Source: Alphaproteobacteria bacterium (GTDB lineage Bacteria; Pseudomonadota; Alphaproteobacteria; Caulobacterales; Hyphomonadaceae). Taken from it: 64,000 bases of DNA. Shown here piece by piece: positions 53,136 to 63,830 of this stretch. The stretch is from contig WGLW01000009.1 in NCBI GenBank assembly GCA_016125405.1, forward strand, positions 1 through 64,000, given 5' to 3'. Both the position numbers and the translations under genes were made by a program. Numbering within the stretch: position 1 is the first letter of the stretch; every line of letters begins with the position of its first letter. Below the pieces are notes generated by a model, which was not told the origin of the DNA, made no database searches, and was given only the letters and a program-made list of their open reading frames with translations.

Positions 53136-53529
53136 CCGCGAAGGCGTGAAGCCTCGGCGGCGGTTGCGGCGGCGAACGGCCGAGCCTCAGGGCTTCGATA
53201 TACCTGGCCGCCTGCATCATTTCCCGGTTCTCGACGGGTTTGGCGATGACGCCCACCGCGCCGGGAACGCCCCGACCGAGCTGGGCCGGGTTTGCGGTCA
53301 TGAAAAGAACAGTGACGCCACTACGGGCCAGTTCCGCGCCCACTTCAATGCCGGTTGGGCCGTCGCGCAGGTTCAGGTCGACGAGTGCGATATCGACCCC
53401 TTTTTCGGCGAGCCTGCGTGCGTGTTTGCTATCCGGCGCGGTGCCGATGACGTCATGGCCCAGGTCTTCGAGAATGTTGCGAATCTCGAGAGCGACCAGG
53501 AACTCGTCTTCAACGACCAGAATACGCAC
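53131..53529 (-). CDS. Single-domain response regulator
   Basis: A 132-aa CheY-like receiver. The acid cluster Glu8-Asp9 in VVEDE, phospho-acceptor Asp51 in ALVDLNL, Thr78 and Lys97 in IAKP are all present. It has no output domain. The preferred start is GTG 53529 with AGAGGA 5 bases upstream; the longer frame from 53592 has no ribosome binding site. The receiver resembles the PhyR receiver (LEDLGHDVIGTA and FMTANPAQL). An EcfG-type promoter precedes it and the HWE kinase faces it. Confidence 0.9.
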   Translation of the reverse strand: MRILVVEDEFLVALEIRNILEDLGHDVIGTAPDSKHARRLAEKGVDIALVDLNLRDGPTGIEVGAELARSGVTVLFMTANPAQLGRGVPGAVGVIAKPVENREMMQAARYIEALRLGRSPPQPPPRLHAFAA

Positions 53530-53558
53530 GGCTTTCCTCTTTAAAGGCTCCGCAGGAG

Positions 53559-53583
53559 AACGAACCTGACAGCGGCTAGTTCC
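53559..53583 (-). promoter_or_regulatory. EcfG-type promoter of the receiver gene
   Basis: On the minus strand GGAAC (53583-53579), a 16-base spacer and CGTT (53562-53559). The start point would be near 53552, giving a leader of about 23 bases before GTG 53529 with its ribosome binding site inside. The spacing and place are exactly right for sigma EcfG. Confidence 0.65.
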
Positions 53584-53812
53584 CGTCTTCATGTCCAGTT
53601 TTTTACATAGAGCAAAGACGCCGCAGTCCAGACCCTGTCAGAGAGAAATCCCGGGGTTAATTTTCAGAAAAAATCGGAAATTATTCTGTCTAAAATCAAT
53701 GGATTAAATCCAAAAACGCGTTTCCAACGCCGGATGAATGCAGGAGTCCGGACAGGTTCAGGCGCCCAGGCGTTCTATGCGGGTCAGAAGAGGCACGAAA
53801 AGGAGTTTACCA

Positions 53813-54178
53813 ATGCGTCTCCTCACAAAATCCCTGCTGGCGAGCGCCTTGGCTCTTGGCGTCGTTTCGCCGGCTCTCGCGGCCCCGCCCTATCATCCGG
53901 GTCCGGACCATTATTATGACCGCGGCGAACGCGAGGCCTATCGCGATGGCCGCCAAGACGCGCGCCGTCACGAGTGGCGCCACGACCGCCGCGACTACCG
54001 TCACTGGAGACGCGGCGAACGCTTCGATCGCCGTGGCCATTATGTGGTCGTGCGCGATTACCGGTACTATCACCTGCGTCCCCCGCCGCGCGGTCACTAC
54101 TACTACCGCACGGACGCCGGCCAGATCCTGCTTGTCGCTGCTGCGACCGGCCTGATCATCTCGGCCCTTAACAACTAG
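53813..54178 (+). CDS. RcnB-like periplasmic protein
   Basis: A 121-aa exported protein. A signal peptide (MRLLTKSLLASALALGVVSPALA) is followed by a His/Arg/Tyr-rich mature part (REAYRDGRQDARRHEWRHDRR) and a C-terminal RYYHLRPPPRGHYYYRTDAGQILLVAAATG, the RcnB-family ending linked to nickel/cobalt homeostasis. AAGGAG lies 8 bases upstream. The 53593-53812 gap is AT-rich and likely holds its promoter. Confidence 0.8.
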   Translation: MRLLTKSLLASALALGVVSPALAAPPYHPGPDHYYDRGEREAYRDGRQDARRHEWRHDRRDYRHWRRGERFDRRGHYVVVRDYRYYHLRPPPRGHYYYRTDAGQILLVAAATGLIISALNN

Positions 54179-54203
54179 GATCGGCAACGTCCGCGAGGAC
54201 TTC

Positions 54204-54235
54204 GACGGCCGCCCCAACCGGGCGGCCGTCTTGTC
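54204..54235 (+). terminator. Terminator after the RcnB-like gene
   Basis: GACGGCCGCCC (54204-54214), CAACC loop, GGGCGGCCGTC (54220-54230), then TTGTC. Perfect 11-bp stem with a weak T-tail. Confidence 0.75.
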
Positions 54236-54358
54236 ATGTGTGTATTGTCGCAGCGTGAACTTGACCGGCGAGGAAGCTCGTCCGATGGGTTGACAGTGAC
54301 ACAGCGCCGGAGACGCTTGGTCATGAACGCTGGGCAAGGGCCCTTGGGAGGAGTGGAC

Positions 54359-55603
54359 ATGATGTTTCAAACGGGAAGAACGACCATCGCCGCGGCCAGC
54401 CTGCTGGCGCTTGCCGCCGCCTGCAGCCCGAAAGCCGCCGATGCGCCCGCAAAGGCCGCCGCGATCATGCCGGGACCGGACGCCTACGCCCAGCTGCAGC
54501 AGCGCCTGATCTCCGCAAAGCCCGGCGACACCGTCGAGATCGGCGAGGGCACGTTCAACTTCACCGACGGCCTCTCGCTGGACGTCGACAAGGTCAACAT
54601 CAAGGGCGCCGGGCAGGGCAAGACCATTCTCTCCTTCAAGGGACAGGCCGGCTCGGGCGAGGGCCTGCTGGTCACCTCCAACGGCGTCGTCATGTCCGAC
54701 TTCACCGTCCAGGACACCAAGGGCGACGGGATCAAGTCGAAAGGCTCGGACGGCGTCACCTACAAGAACCTCACCGTCGAATGGACCGACGGGCCGAAAC
54801 CCGAGAACGGCTCCTACGGCGTCTATCCGGTTGAATCGAAGAACGTGCTGATCGACGGCGTCACCGTGAAGGGCGCATCCGACGCCGGCATCTATGTCGG
54901 CCAGTCGGAAAACATCATCGTCCGCAACAGCCGGGCGGAAGGCAACGTCGCCGGCATCGAGATCGAGAACTCGGTCCACGCCGACGTCCACGACAACGTC
55001 GCGACCCACAACGCCGGCGGCATCCTGGTCTTCGACCTGCCGGACCTGCCGAAAATGGGCGGCAACTCCACGCGCGTCTTCAACAACCAGGTGATCGACA
55101 ACAACACGCCGAACTTCGCCAAGCCTGGCAACATTGTCGGCAACGTGCCGACCGGCACGGGCGTCATGCTGATGGCCAACAAGAACGTGCATGTCTTCAA
55201 CAACACGTTCGACAACAACCAGTCGGCTCAGGTGATGATCGTCGCCTACCAGTTCCCGATCAAGGATGCGCGCTATGACCCGCTGCCGCGCGACATCGTC
55301 GTGCGCGACAACACCTACGGGTCAGGCGGAAACGACCCGCAGGGCCTGATGAAGCCGTTCGCCGCTGCCGTCGGCGGCAAGCTGCCGCCCGTCTTCTGGG
55401 ACGGCGTCACCAAGTATGGCGACAAGAGCGAGGACGTTCGCATCGCCATCAAGGAAAAACCCGAGGTCGCCTTCCTCGATTTCGGTCTTGGCGTCACCCC
55501 GCCGGACCCGGCCAACGCCAAGCCGTCGGACAAGCGCCCGCCTGACGCGGACATCCCCGAGCCCGCGCCGGTCGAACTTCCGCAGGAGAGCGCCGCATCC
55601 TGA
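54359..55603 (+). CDS. Parallel beta-helix lipoprotein
   Basis: A 414-aa lipoprotein with lipobox LAAAC (about Cys22). Repeats of the NVLIDGVTVKGASDAGIYVGQSENIIVRNSRAEGN type form a right-handed beta-helix (about 55-300), as in pectate-lyase-like and carbohydrate-binding proteins. The family is the partner of the SO2930/HNE_0200-type di-haem cytochrome, which follows here with a 4-base overlap. The function of the pair is not known. GGAGGAG precedes the ATG at 54359. Confidence 0.85.
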   Translation: MMFQTGRTTIAAASLLALAAACSPKAADAPAKAAAIMPGPDAYAQLQQRLISAKPGDTVEIGEGTFNFTDGLSLDVDKVNIKGAGQGKTILSFKGQAGSGEGLLVTSNGVVMSDFTVQDTKGDGIKSKGSDGVTYKNLTVEWTDGPKPENGSYGVYPVESKNVLIDGVTVKGASDAGIYVGQSENIIVRNSRAEGNVAGIEIENSVHADVHDNVATHNAGGILVFDLPDLPKMGGNSTRVFNNQVIDNNTPNFAKPGNIVGNVPTGTGVMLMANKNVHVFNNTFDNNQSAQVMIVAYQFPIKDARYDPLPRDIVVRDNTYGSGGNDPQGLMKPFAAAVGGKLPPVFWDGVTKYGDKSEDVRIAIKEKPEVAFLDFGLGVTPPDPANAKPSDKRPPDADIPEPAPVELPQESAAS

Positions 55604-56667
55604 AACGTACACTCCCGACATGGCTGGTCGGGGGGCTGGCGCTGATGCTCGCGGCATGCGGGCAGGGCGCAGGTCCCCGCGCGCGCGTCATCCTCGCCGA
55701 GGACGCGGCGCCGAAACTCTCAGACTATGGCTTCTTTCTCGACGCTTCGGCGCACAAGCCCGCGCCGGGCGTCGTCGCCTATGACCTGACAAATCCGCTG
55801 TTCAGCGACCACGCCTCGAAATACCGCTACGTCTATGTGCCGAAGGGCGAGGCGGCGACCTATACGCCGAAAGGTCCGCTCGACTTTCCCGTCGGCGCGG
55901 TGCTGATCAAGACCTTCGCTTTCGCGCCCGACATGCGCCAGCCGGCCGAAGGCGAGCGTTTCGTCGAAACGCGGCTGCTGATCCACAAGGCGAAAGGCTG
56001 GGTCGCCTACCCCTATATCTGGAACACCGACGAGACCGAGGCGGTCTATTCTCCCGTAGGCGGGCGCCAGACGATCAACACGATCATCGACAACGGTTCG
56101 CCGGAAGGCGAAGGGCTGGCCATCAACTACGCCGTGCCCAACCAGAACCAGTGCAAGGAATGCCACCAGTCCGGCGGCAAGTTCCTGCCGATCGGCCCCA
56201 AGGCGCGCAACCTCAACCATGTCGGTCCCGCCGGCGTCAACGAGCTCGCCGACTGGAGCGCGCGGGGCATGCTTACCGGCGCGCCTGCGCCCGAGGCTGC
56301 GCCCTCCGTGCCGAACGCATTCGATCCGGCCGCCGATATTGGCCAGCGCGCCCGCGCCTATCTCGACATCAACTGCGCCCATTGCCACAAGGCCGATGGC
56401 GGCGCCTCGAACTCCGGTCTTTTCCTGGGCTGGAACGAGACGGATCCGCGCGGCTGGGGTGTCCACAAGCGGCCCACGGCCGCCGGCCGCGCCTCGGGAC
56501 AGAATTTCTACGTCATCGAGCCGGGCCAGCCCGACGCCTCGATCATGGTTCACCGCATGCAGTCGACCGAGCCCGGCGTGCGCATGCCCGAACTCAGTCG
56601 CTCGACCGTTGACGACAAGGGCGTGGCGCTGATCCGCGAATGGATCGCGGGGCTGAAGCCGCAGTGA
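55600..56667 (+). CDS. Di-haem c-type cytochrome lipoprotein (SO2930/HNE_0200 type)
   Basis: A protein with two CXXCH haem sites (CKECH at 56152-56166 and CAHCH at 56374-56388). Read from CTG 55600 it begins KRTLPTWLVGGLALMLAACG, a complete lipoprotein signal with lipobox. The only ATG, at 55645, is three codons before the lipidated Cys and would destroy the signal. CTG 55600 overlaps the previous stop as CTGA and has AGGAGAG about 9 bases upstream. It probably works with the beta-helix lipoprotein in the outer membrane. Confidence 0.8.
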   Translation: MKRTLPTWLVGGLALMLAACGQGAGPRARVILAEDAAPKLSDYGFFLDASAHKPAPGVVAYDLTNPLFSDHASKYRYVYVPKGEAATYTPKGPLDFPVGAVLIKTFAFAPDMRQPAEGERFVETRLLIHKAKGWVAYPYIWNTDETEAVYSPVGGRQTINTIIDNGSPEGEGLAINYAVPNQNQCKECHQSGGKFLPIGPKARNLNHVGPAGVNELADWSARGMLTGAPAPEAAPSVPNAFDPAADIGQRARAYLDINCAHCHKADGGASNSGLFLGWNETDPRGWGVHKRPTAAGRASGQNFYVIEPGQPDASIMVHRMQSTEPGVRMPELSRSTVDDKGVALIREWIAGLKPQ

Positions 56668-56697
56668 CCGGCCCGTAACCCGGGCAGTGGCGGTGAC

Positions 56698-58380
56698 CTA
56701 GAACCCCGCCGAGACGCGGCCGATGGCGCCGCAGACGGTCGCCAGCGGGACGGCGACGATGCAGGCGATGATCATCCAGTTCCGGGTGAGGCCGAGCTTG
56801 CCGACGAGTTGCGGGATCTTCAGGTCCGCCCGGCTGGAAAGCTGTTTCTGAAGCGCGCCGGTCGCCCAGACATTTCCAACAAACGCCGCGGCGACGGCAA
56901 GCAGGATCACGCCGGCGATCACCGGAAAATCCTGGTTGCGTACGTGATTGCTCCAGGCCAGCCAGTTCACCGGCAGGGCCAGCGCTCCGGCCGCCAGCGT
57001 ATAGACCGGCCATTGCAGCATCTTGCCGACAAAGGCGCGCGACAATCCCTTGCGGATCGCGTTCGACGCCCGCACCGCATATGCGGCGGAGGCGACGCCG
57101 CGAAACTCTGCGGCAAGCTTCGCCAGGTCCGCCTCGCGCTTTGTCTTCGACATCGCTCCGGAGCGACGTGCGATCTCCGCGTTGGTTTCGGATTCGAGCA
57201 TGCCGTGCAGCGCCGGGATGAGGCCTGTGCGCGCCGCCAGCGCCGCCTCCAGATCCTCCACATCGCCTGTCAGCAGCGCGCCGCCGATGTCGCGAAAATC
57301 CAGCACCTCGAAATCGGGACCGTAGCCGTTGATGGTCAGCCGCATCTGGCCGATGGCGAACTCGGCCGAGGCGATATCGACGTGGGCCGTGGTGACGCGG
57401 CTGAAGTCGGCGCCGCTGGCGTCGCCTTTCGCCATTGCGCTGCCGGCCATCGCGAGCAGCTGGCTCATGCTGGAGAGGCCGGAAATTTCCCTGCGCACAT
57501 CCTCGGGCCCTCCGTCCGCTACGATGACGAGGGCAGGGGTGACGACGCATTGTATTGTCGCGCGGTGATGCAACTCGCCCTGGCCCTTGCAGGTGTTGCA
57601 CGTCGTGTGGCCGGCGCCGTGGCAGACCGTGCAATTGATCGTGCCTTCACCATTGCAATGCGAGCAGGCGACCCGGCCGCCGTTGCAGGATCTGCAGTGT
57701 TCGGTCTTTTGCCCGCCGCAGCGCGGACACACATCCCACACCTGCTCATAACGGATGACCAGTTCGTTCGTCGCGGGGTTCAGGCCGCGGTGTTCGACCT
57801 GCCTGCCCTGGCCGCCGCGTCCGGCGCAAGCTTCGCAGGGCGCCCGGCTGCTGCCATTGCATCGGCTGCAGGTTGTGGACTTCGTTCCGTTACACCTCAC
57901 GCATGTGACCTTGCCCCTGGCAAGGCAGGTCATGCAGTCGATCTGGCCTTTCCCGTGGCAAGTCTTGCACGTCGAGACATATCCGATCGCGCCTTCGGTC
58001 GCGTAGACGTCGCCGGCCTTCAACTCCGCTTCCGGGTTCGAACCATGCGAACCGCTCCAGGCAAGAAGGCGGTTGGCAGCGTCGCGACGGGCGCGGTCCA
58101 GCATGGCGGCGAGTTCGGTCTCGAAGGCGCCGGGACCGTCGACCCTGCGCACGTCTCCGGGCAGCGGACCCGCGCCGTCGGCTTCCGTCTTCGAAAACCG
58201 GGTGTTGAATGTCTGCGTCGCGGTTACCGGCGCGGATGTCGTCACACAGGAAACCAGATTGAGGTGACTCTTGTCGAAACGCGTCAGCGGTTCGATGAAC
58301 GCCCCGACCTTTTTCAGCATGCCTGCTGCGACGTCCCCATCCACACCAGTTGCGGCGGATCCCGTACGTTCAACTTCCAC
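56698..58380 (-). CDS. DnaJ-type cysteine-rich membrane protein
   Basis: A protein of about 560 aa. Residues 130-260 or so have at least eleven CxxC or CxxCxGxG units (CKTCHGKGQ, CMTCLARG, CVRCNGT, CSRCNGS, CEACAGRG, CPRCGGQ, CRSCNGG, CSHCNGEG, CTVCHGAG, CNTCKGQG), more than the four of DnaJ itself. No J domain is present. The C-terminus has three membrane helices. The start is uncertain: GTG 58380 with AAGGGG upstream, or ATG 58320. A membrane-bound zinc-finger chaperone is plausible but not proven. Confidence 0.75.
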   Translation of the reverse strand: MEVERTGSAATGVDGDVAAGMLKKVGAFIEPLTRFDKSHLNLVSCVTTSAPVTATQTFNTRFSKTEADGAGPLPGDVRRVDGPGAFETELAAMLDRARRDAANRLLAWSGSHGSNPEAELKAGDVYATEGAIGYVSTCKTCHGKGQIDCMTCLARGKVTCVRCNGTKSTTCSRCNGSSRAPCEACAGRGGQGRQVEHRGLNPATNELVIRYEQVWDVCPRCGGQKTEHCRSCNGGRVACSHCNGEGTINCTVCHGAGHTTCNTCKGQGELHHRATIQCVVTPALVIVADGGPEDVRREISGLSSMSQLLAMAGSAMAKGDASGADFSRVTTAHVDIASAEFAIGQMRLTINGYGPDFEVLDFRDIGGALLTGDVEDLEAALAARTGLIPALHGMLESETNAEIARRSGAMSKTKREADLAKLAAEFRGVASAAYAVRASNAIRKGLSRAFVGKMLQWPVYTLAAGALALPVNWLAWSNHVRNQDFPVIAGVILLAVAAAFVGNVWATGALQKQLSSRADLKIPQLVGKLGLTRNWMIIACIVAVPLATVCGAIGRVSAGF

Positions 58381-58477
58381 GCCCTGCGCCCCTTCAACAC
58401 TGTCTCCCCCGCGGAGGAAAATGCGCGCTGACCCGAATTGCGCAAGGCAAACGCGCCGCGTCGCGCGCAAACGTGAA

Positions 58478-58501
58478 CGGCCGCCCCCGAAGGGGCGGCC
58501 G
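58478..58501 (-). terminator. Terminator of cspA
   Basis: CGGCCGCCCC and GGGGCGGCCG with loop TTCG on the minus strand, 45 bases after the cspA stop. UUCG is a very stable tetraloop. The tail TTCACGTTT is only partly T-rich. Confidence 0.65.
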
Positions 58502-58545
58502 CTGCTCGCTCCATGAGCGATGTTTCGTCCGGTGACCGCGTGCGA

Positions 58546-58755
58546 TCACATGGCCTTCAGGTTGGTGGCCGAAACCTTGCCCGAACGTTTGTCCGGGGTC
58601 TCTTCGAACGAGAGTTTCTGGCCTTCGTCGAGGCCGCGCATTCCGGCTGCTTCCAGCGCGCTGGCGTGCACGAACACGTCCTTGCCGCCGTTGTCAGGCT
58701 GGATGAAGCCATAGCCCTTGTTGGTGTTGAACCATTTCACAGTGCCCGTCGTCAT
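58546..58755 (-). CDS. Cold shock protein, CspA family
   Basis: A 69-aa OB-fold RNA/DNA-binding protein. RNP1 KGYGFIQ and RNP2 DVFVHAS are intact, with the usual start [17 protein letters not shown] lies 4 bases before the ATG and partly overlaps a small hairpin. Confidence 0.95.
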   Translation of the reverse strand: MTTGTVKWFNTNKGYGFIQPDNGGKDVFVHASALEAAGMRGLDEGQKLSFEETPDKRSGKVSATNLKAM

Positions 58756-58759
58756 GGGA

Positions 58760-58779
58760 TCTTCCTTGTTGAGACAAGG
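58760..58779 (-). promoter_or_regulatory. Hairpin over the cspA ribosome binding site
   Basis: On the minus strand CCTTGT-CTCA-ACAAGG (58779-58764), whose right arm overlaps the AAGGAAGA site. Such a stem could hide the site and melt or refold with temperature. The stem is short and this is a suggestion only. Confidence 0.4.
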
Positions 58780-58962
58780 CTGGTCGCACAAGCGCGATCC
58801 GCCTAATCGAATTTTGTGGAGGATGTGGTCAGCGCAGCCCGACAGGACGGGGCCAAGTGATCGACCGAAACTCGATGGCGCGCACCATACACGAATTGGG
58901 CCCGGCGGATAGAGACGCCGCTGTAACGTTGCAGCGGCGGCAGCATGGGCCCAAAAGCACAA

Positions 58963-58988
58963 CGGCCGCCCGGTTTCCAGGGCGGCCG
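58963..58988 (-). terminator. Terminator of pnp
   Basis: CGGCCGCCC (58988-58980 on the minus strand), TGGAAACC loop, GGGCGGCCG, then TTGTGCTTTT. It lies 30 bases after the pnp stop. Confidence 0.7.
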
Positions 58989-59017
58989 CTGCATCGTTTC
59001 AATCCGGTGCGGAAGAC

Positions 59018-61225
<2,208 letters not shown>

Positions 61226-61296
61226 CGATTGTCTTCTTTTCATCATGCGTAACCCCGCGCGGCCCCGGTGGGCCGGCGGGAGGGGGAGGGGCTGGC

Positions 61297-61566
61297 CTAG
61301 CGGCGCAGACCCAGCTCTTCGATGAGAGCCTGGTAGCGGCCCTCGTCCCTGGACTTCACATAGTCCAGCAGTCGCCGCCGCTGGGACACCATCTTCAGGA
61401 GTCCGCGACGGGAATGGTTGTCTTTCTTGTGGTCCTTGAAGTGCTCGGTCAGGTGGTTGATCCGGTGCGTCAGGATCGCGACCTGCACTTCCGGCGAGCC
61501 CGTATCGCCTTCGCTGCGGGCGTATTTCTTGATCAGTTCCGCCTTCTCGGCGACGGTGATCGACAT
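61297..61566 (-). CDS. rpsO: 30S ribosomal protein S15
   Basis: An 89-aa protein with [27 protein letters not shown] and [24 protein letters not shown], the S15 signature. It binds 16S rRNA helices 20-22. It sits between truB and pnp on the minus strand, the common order. Confidence 0.98.
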   Translation of the reverse strand: MSITVAEKAELIKKYARSEGDTGSPEVQVAILTHRINHLTEHFKDHKKDNHSRRGLLKMVSQRRRLLDYVKSRDEGRYQALIEELGLRR

Positions 61567-61584
61567 CGGGTGCTCCTTCAGGGG

Positions 61585-62541
61585 CTATGAGTTGAACACG
61601 CGCACCGGCATGAACCGGCCCGCACGAACCTCGCCGAGGGCCGCCGCCTTCCCCTGATCGAGGGCCAGACAAATGCGGGAGGCATCCTCCCCGTTCACTT
61701 GCCGGGGACGGCGCATCTCCCGAAACGCCTCGACCTGATGGGGCAGAAGGACGATTTCGCGGCCCTGCCGAAGTCTGGAAGCCGCTTCCCCGTCGACGGC
61801 CAGCGCCGGGATGTCGTCCAGCGCGGTCTCGATGGGGGTCAAATGTGCTTCCAGCGCGGGGGGATCGCACATTTCCTCCAGTTTGGCCAGCGGAAGCGCA
61901 TCCTTTTCGCTGAAGGCGCCCACGCGCGTGCGGCGCAGGGCCGCCACATGCCCCTCGGCCCCCAGGGCGGCGGCGAGGTCTCGCACCAGAGCCCTGATAT
62001 AAAAGCCTTTTCCGCATCGAACGAAGATCACCGCCAGTTCGGAACTGGGCGTCTCGACCAGCCGCGCCTCGAAAACCTGGACGGTGCGCGGCTCCAGCGC
62101 CACGGTTTCCCCGTCGCGGGCGAGGTCGTAGGCGCGCTCGCCATTGACCTTGATGGCCGAGAACTGCGGGGGCACCTGCTGGATCTCGCCGACAAAGCCC
62201 TCCAGCGCCTTTTCGATGGCCGCGCGCTCGGGCCGGACGTCGGAGGTCGCGGTCACCTCGCCCTCGCGGTCCTGCGTGGTGGTGGAGGAACCCCAGCGCA
62301 CGGTGAAGACGTAGTCCTTGTCCGCCTCCATCACATAACCCACGGTTTTCGTGGCCTCGCCGAAGGCGATGGGCAGCACGCCCGAGGCCAGGGGGTCCAG
62401 CGTGCCGCCATGGCCGGCCTTCTGGGCGTTGAAGCCGCGCAGGCATTTGGCGACGGCGGTGGTGGAGGTCACGCCCTCGGGCTTGTCGAGCGCCAGCCAG
62501 CCGTTCACCGGCCGGCCGTGTTTCTTCTGTCTGCGGGACAC
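61585..62541 (-). CDS. truB: tRNA pseudouridine(55) synthase
   Basis: A 318-aa enzyme. The start GTG 62541 has GGAGAG 5 bases upstream and gives [23 protein letters not shown]. The catalytic Asp is in [18 protein letters not shown]. The C-terminal PUA-like part binds tRNA. The longer frame to 62640 is not needed. It heads truB-rpsO-pnp. Confidence 0.96.
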   Translation of the reverse strand: MSRRQKKHGRPVNGWLALDKPEGVTSTTAVAKCLRGFNAQKAGHGGTLDPLASGVLPIAFGEATKTVGYVMEADKDYVFTVRWGSSTTTQDREGEVTATSDVRPERAAIEKALEGFVGEIQQVPPQFSAIKVNGERAYDLARDGETVALEPRTVQVFEARLVETPSSELAVIFVRCGKGFYIRALVRDLAAALGAEGHVAALRRTRVGAFSEKDALPLAKLEEMCDPPALEAHLTPIETALDDIPALAVDGEAASRLRQGREIVLLPHQVEAFREMRRPRQVNGEDASRICLALDQGKAAALGEVRAGRFMPVRVFNS

Positions 62542-62705
62542 GTCGTCTCTCCTCAGGCGCCGCTTGCGGGATCGAACCGCTTCAACGGGTCGGGTATCGG
62601 AGGCGCGGGGATAGGGGAGGCCGCGAGAAGGGTCAAGCAAGTTGAGGTAGTCACGCAGGCCAACTACGATGGTCTCATTGTTGAGCCTTCGAGGGGGGGC
62701 AGGCG

Positions 62706-63725
62706 ATGCTTAAGAGGAAGACCGTATTTGTTATTGGAGCAGGAGCCAGTCAGGAATTCGGACTTCCTGTTGGCTCGAAATTGCAACAGACGATCGGTTC
62801 TATGCTCAACTACAAATTCGAAGCCAGAAATAGACTGTCTGGAGACTCCGTCTTGTGGGACGCAATCGAAAGATTGAATCACAAGCAGGAGCTTTTGGCA
62901 GCTTGTTGGAAGGTGAGGGATGGTATCACTCTTTCCAACTCCATCGATAACTTCATGGACGTCCACCGGTCCGATCCCAACGTAAGAACAGTTGGGGGGT
63001 TGGCCATAGCCAGAGCAATCATTCACGCTGAACGAAAAAGCACACTTTTTTTCGACGAGCGCAATGATCAGAAGGACATCGATTTTCTTGCGGTGGACAG
63101 CACATGGGTGCTGAAACTATTCCGGTATCTGCAGGAGGGCGTCACTGTAGATAACGTTGGCAATATTTTTTCCAACGCATCGTTTATTGTATTTAATTAC
63201 GACCGCTGCTTAGAGCATTTCATGTTCAGAGCGGTGCGGGCGATGTACCGGATAGGTTCCGAGCAGTCAGCCAAAGTCACCGAGACAATGAGAGTGATAC
63301 ACCCCTACGGCACGATTGGTCGGTTGCCTTGGCAGCATTTGAATTTGCCAGATATTCCATTCGGATCGGACAATCCGTCGCTTGAAGAAATGGCCAAAGG
63401 CATCACGACTTATACTGACGGCATGAGTAGTACAGATACCCAGGCTCTCATGCACGAATGGATGATGAAAGCGGAACAGATATGCTTTCTTGGATTCTCA
63501 TTCCAAGATCAGAACGTCAGTCTACTTTCGCCTCCGTTGGGCTTAGCGCCGCCGGCCGGGAGGCATGCGGAAATTCTGGGAACTTGCCTCGGTATTTCGC
63601 CGACTGATGTCCGCGATATCGAAGGAGAGCTCGTTCGGAAGTTTCGAGGCTGTGGGGATATCACGCTGGATCGATCTATGAATTGCGCCCAGTTCATAGA
63701 TTCCTATAGCCGGAGGTTTCATTAG
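62706..63725 (+). CDS. SIR2-like domain protein (possible defence NADase)
   Basis: A 339-aa protein with a Rossmann-type start VFVIGAGASQEFGLPVG (residues 7-23), FIVFNYDRCLEHF near 160, HPYGTIG near 200 and ICFLGFSFQDQN near 260. This series belongs to the SIR2-like domains found in bacterial anti-phage systems, where they may degrade NAD. The gene is visibly AT-richer than its neighbours, uses unlike codons and lies between truB and an OsmC gene, so it was probably gained by transfer. No partner gene (such as an Argonaute, TIR or HerA) is next to it in this window. Confidence 0.7.
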   Translation: MLKRKTVFVIGAGASQEFGLPVGSKLQQTIGSMLNYKFEARNRLSGDSVLWDAIERLNHKQELLAACWKVRDGITLSNSIDNFMDVHRSDPNVRTVGGLAIARAIIHAERKSTLFFDERNDQKDIDFLAVDSTWVLKLFRYLQEGVTVDNVGNIFSNASFIVFNYDRCLEHFMFRAVRAMYRIGSEQSAKVTETMRVIHPYGTIGRLPWQHLNLPDIPFGSDNPSLEEMAKGITTYTDGMSSTDTQALMHEWMMKAEQICFLGFSFQDQNVSLLSPPLGLAPPAGRHAEILGTCLGISPTDVRDIEGELVRKFRGCGDITLDRSMNCAQFIDSYSRRFH

Positions 63726-63830
63726 CGCGAGTTTCAAGTCGTTCTTGGGACGCCGCATCGCTAACCCTCTCACGGTGGATGTCGCTTTGCCCAACCCGCC
63801 CTACACCTCTGCGTCCCCTCCGGAGTCCCC

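Noticed and set aside
58020-58050. GGTTCGAACC-like sequence suggesting a tRNA T-arm
   Set aside because: It lies in the coding frame of the cysteine-rich protein and no acceptor or anticodon arm can be built around it.
56809-58431. A 540-codon frame opposite the cysteine-rich membrane gene
   Set aside because: No domain, no ribosome binding site, and the minus strand carries clear zinc motifs.
61226-62446. Extension of the pnp frame upstream across rpsO and truB
   Set aside because: It is out of frame with both genes, and pnp has a normal start at 61225.
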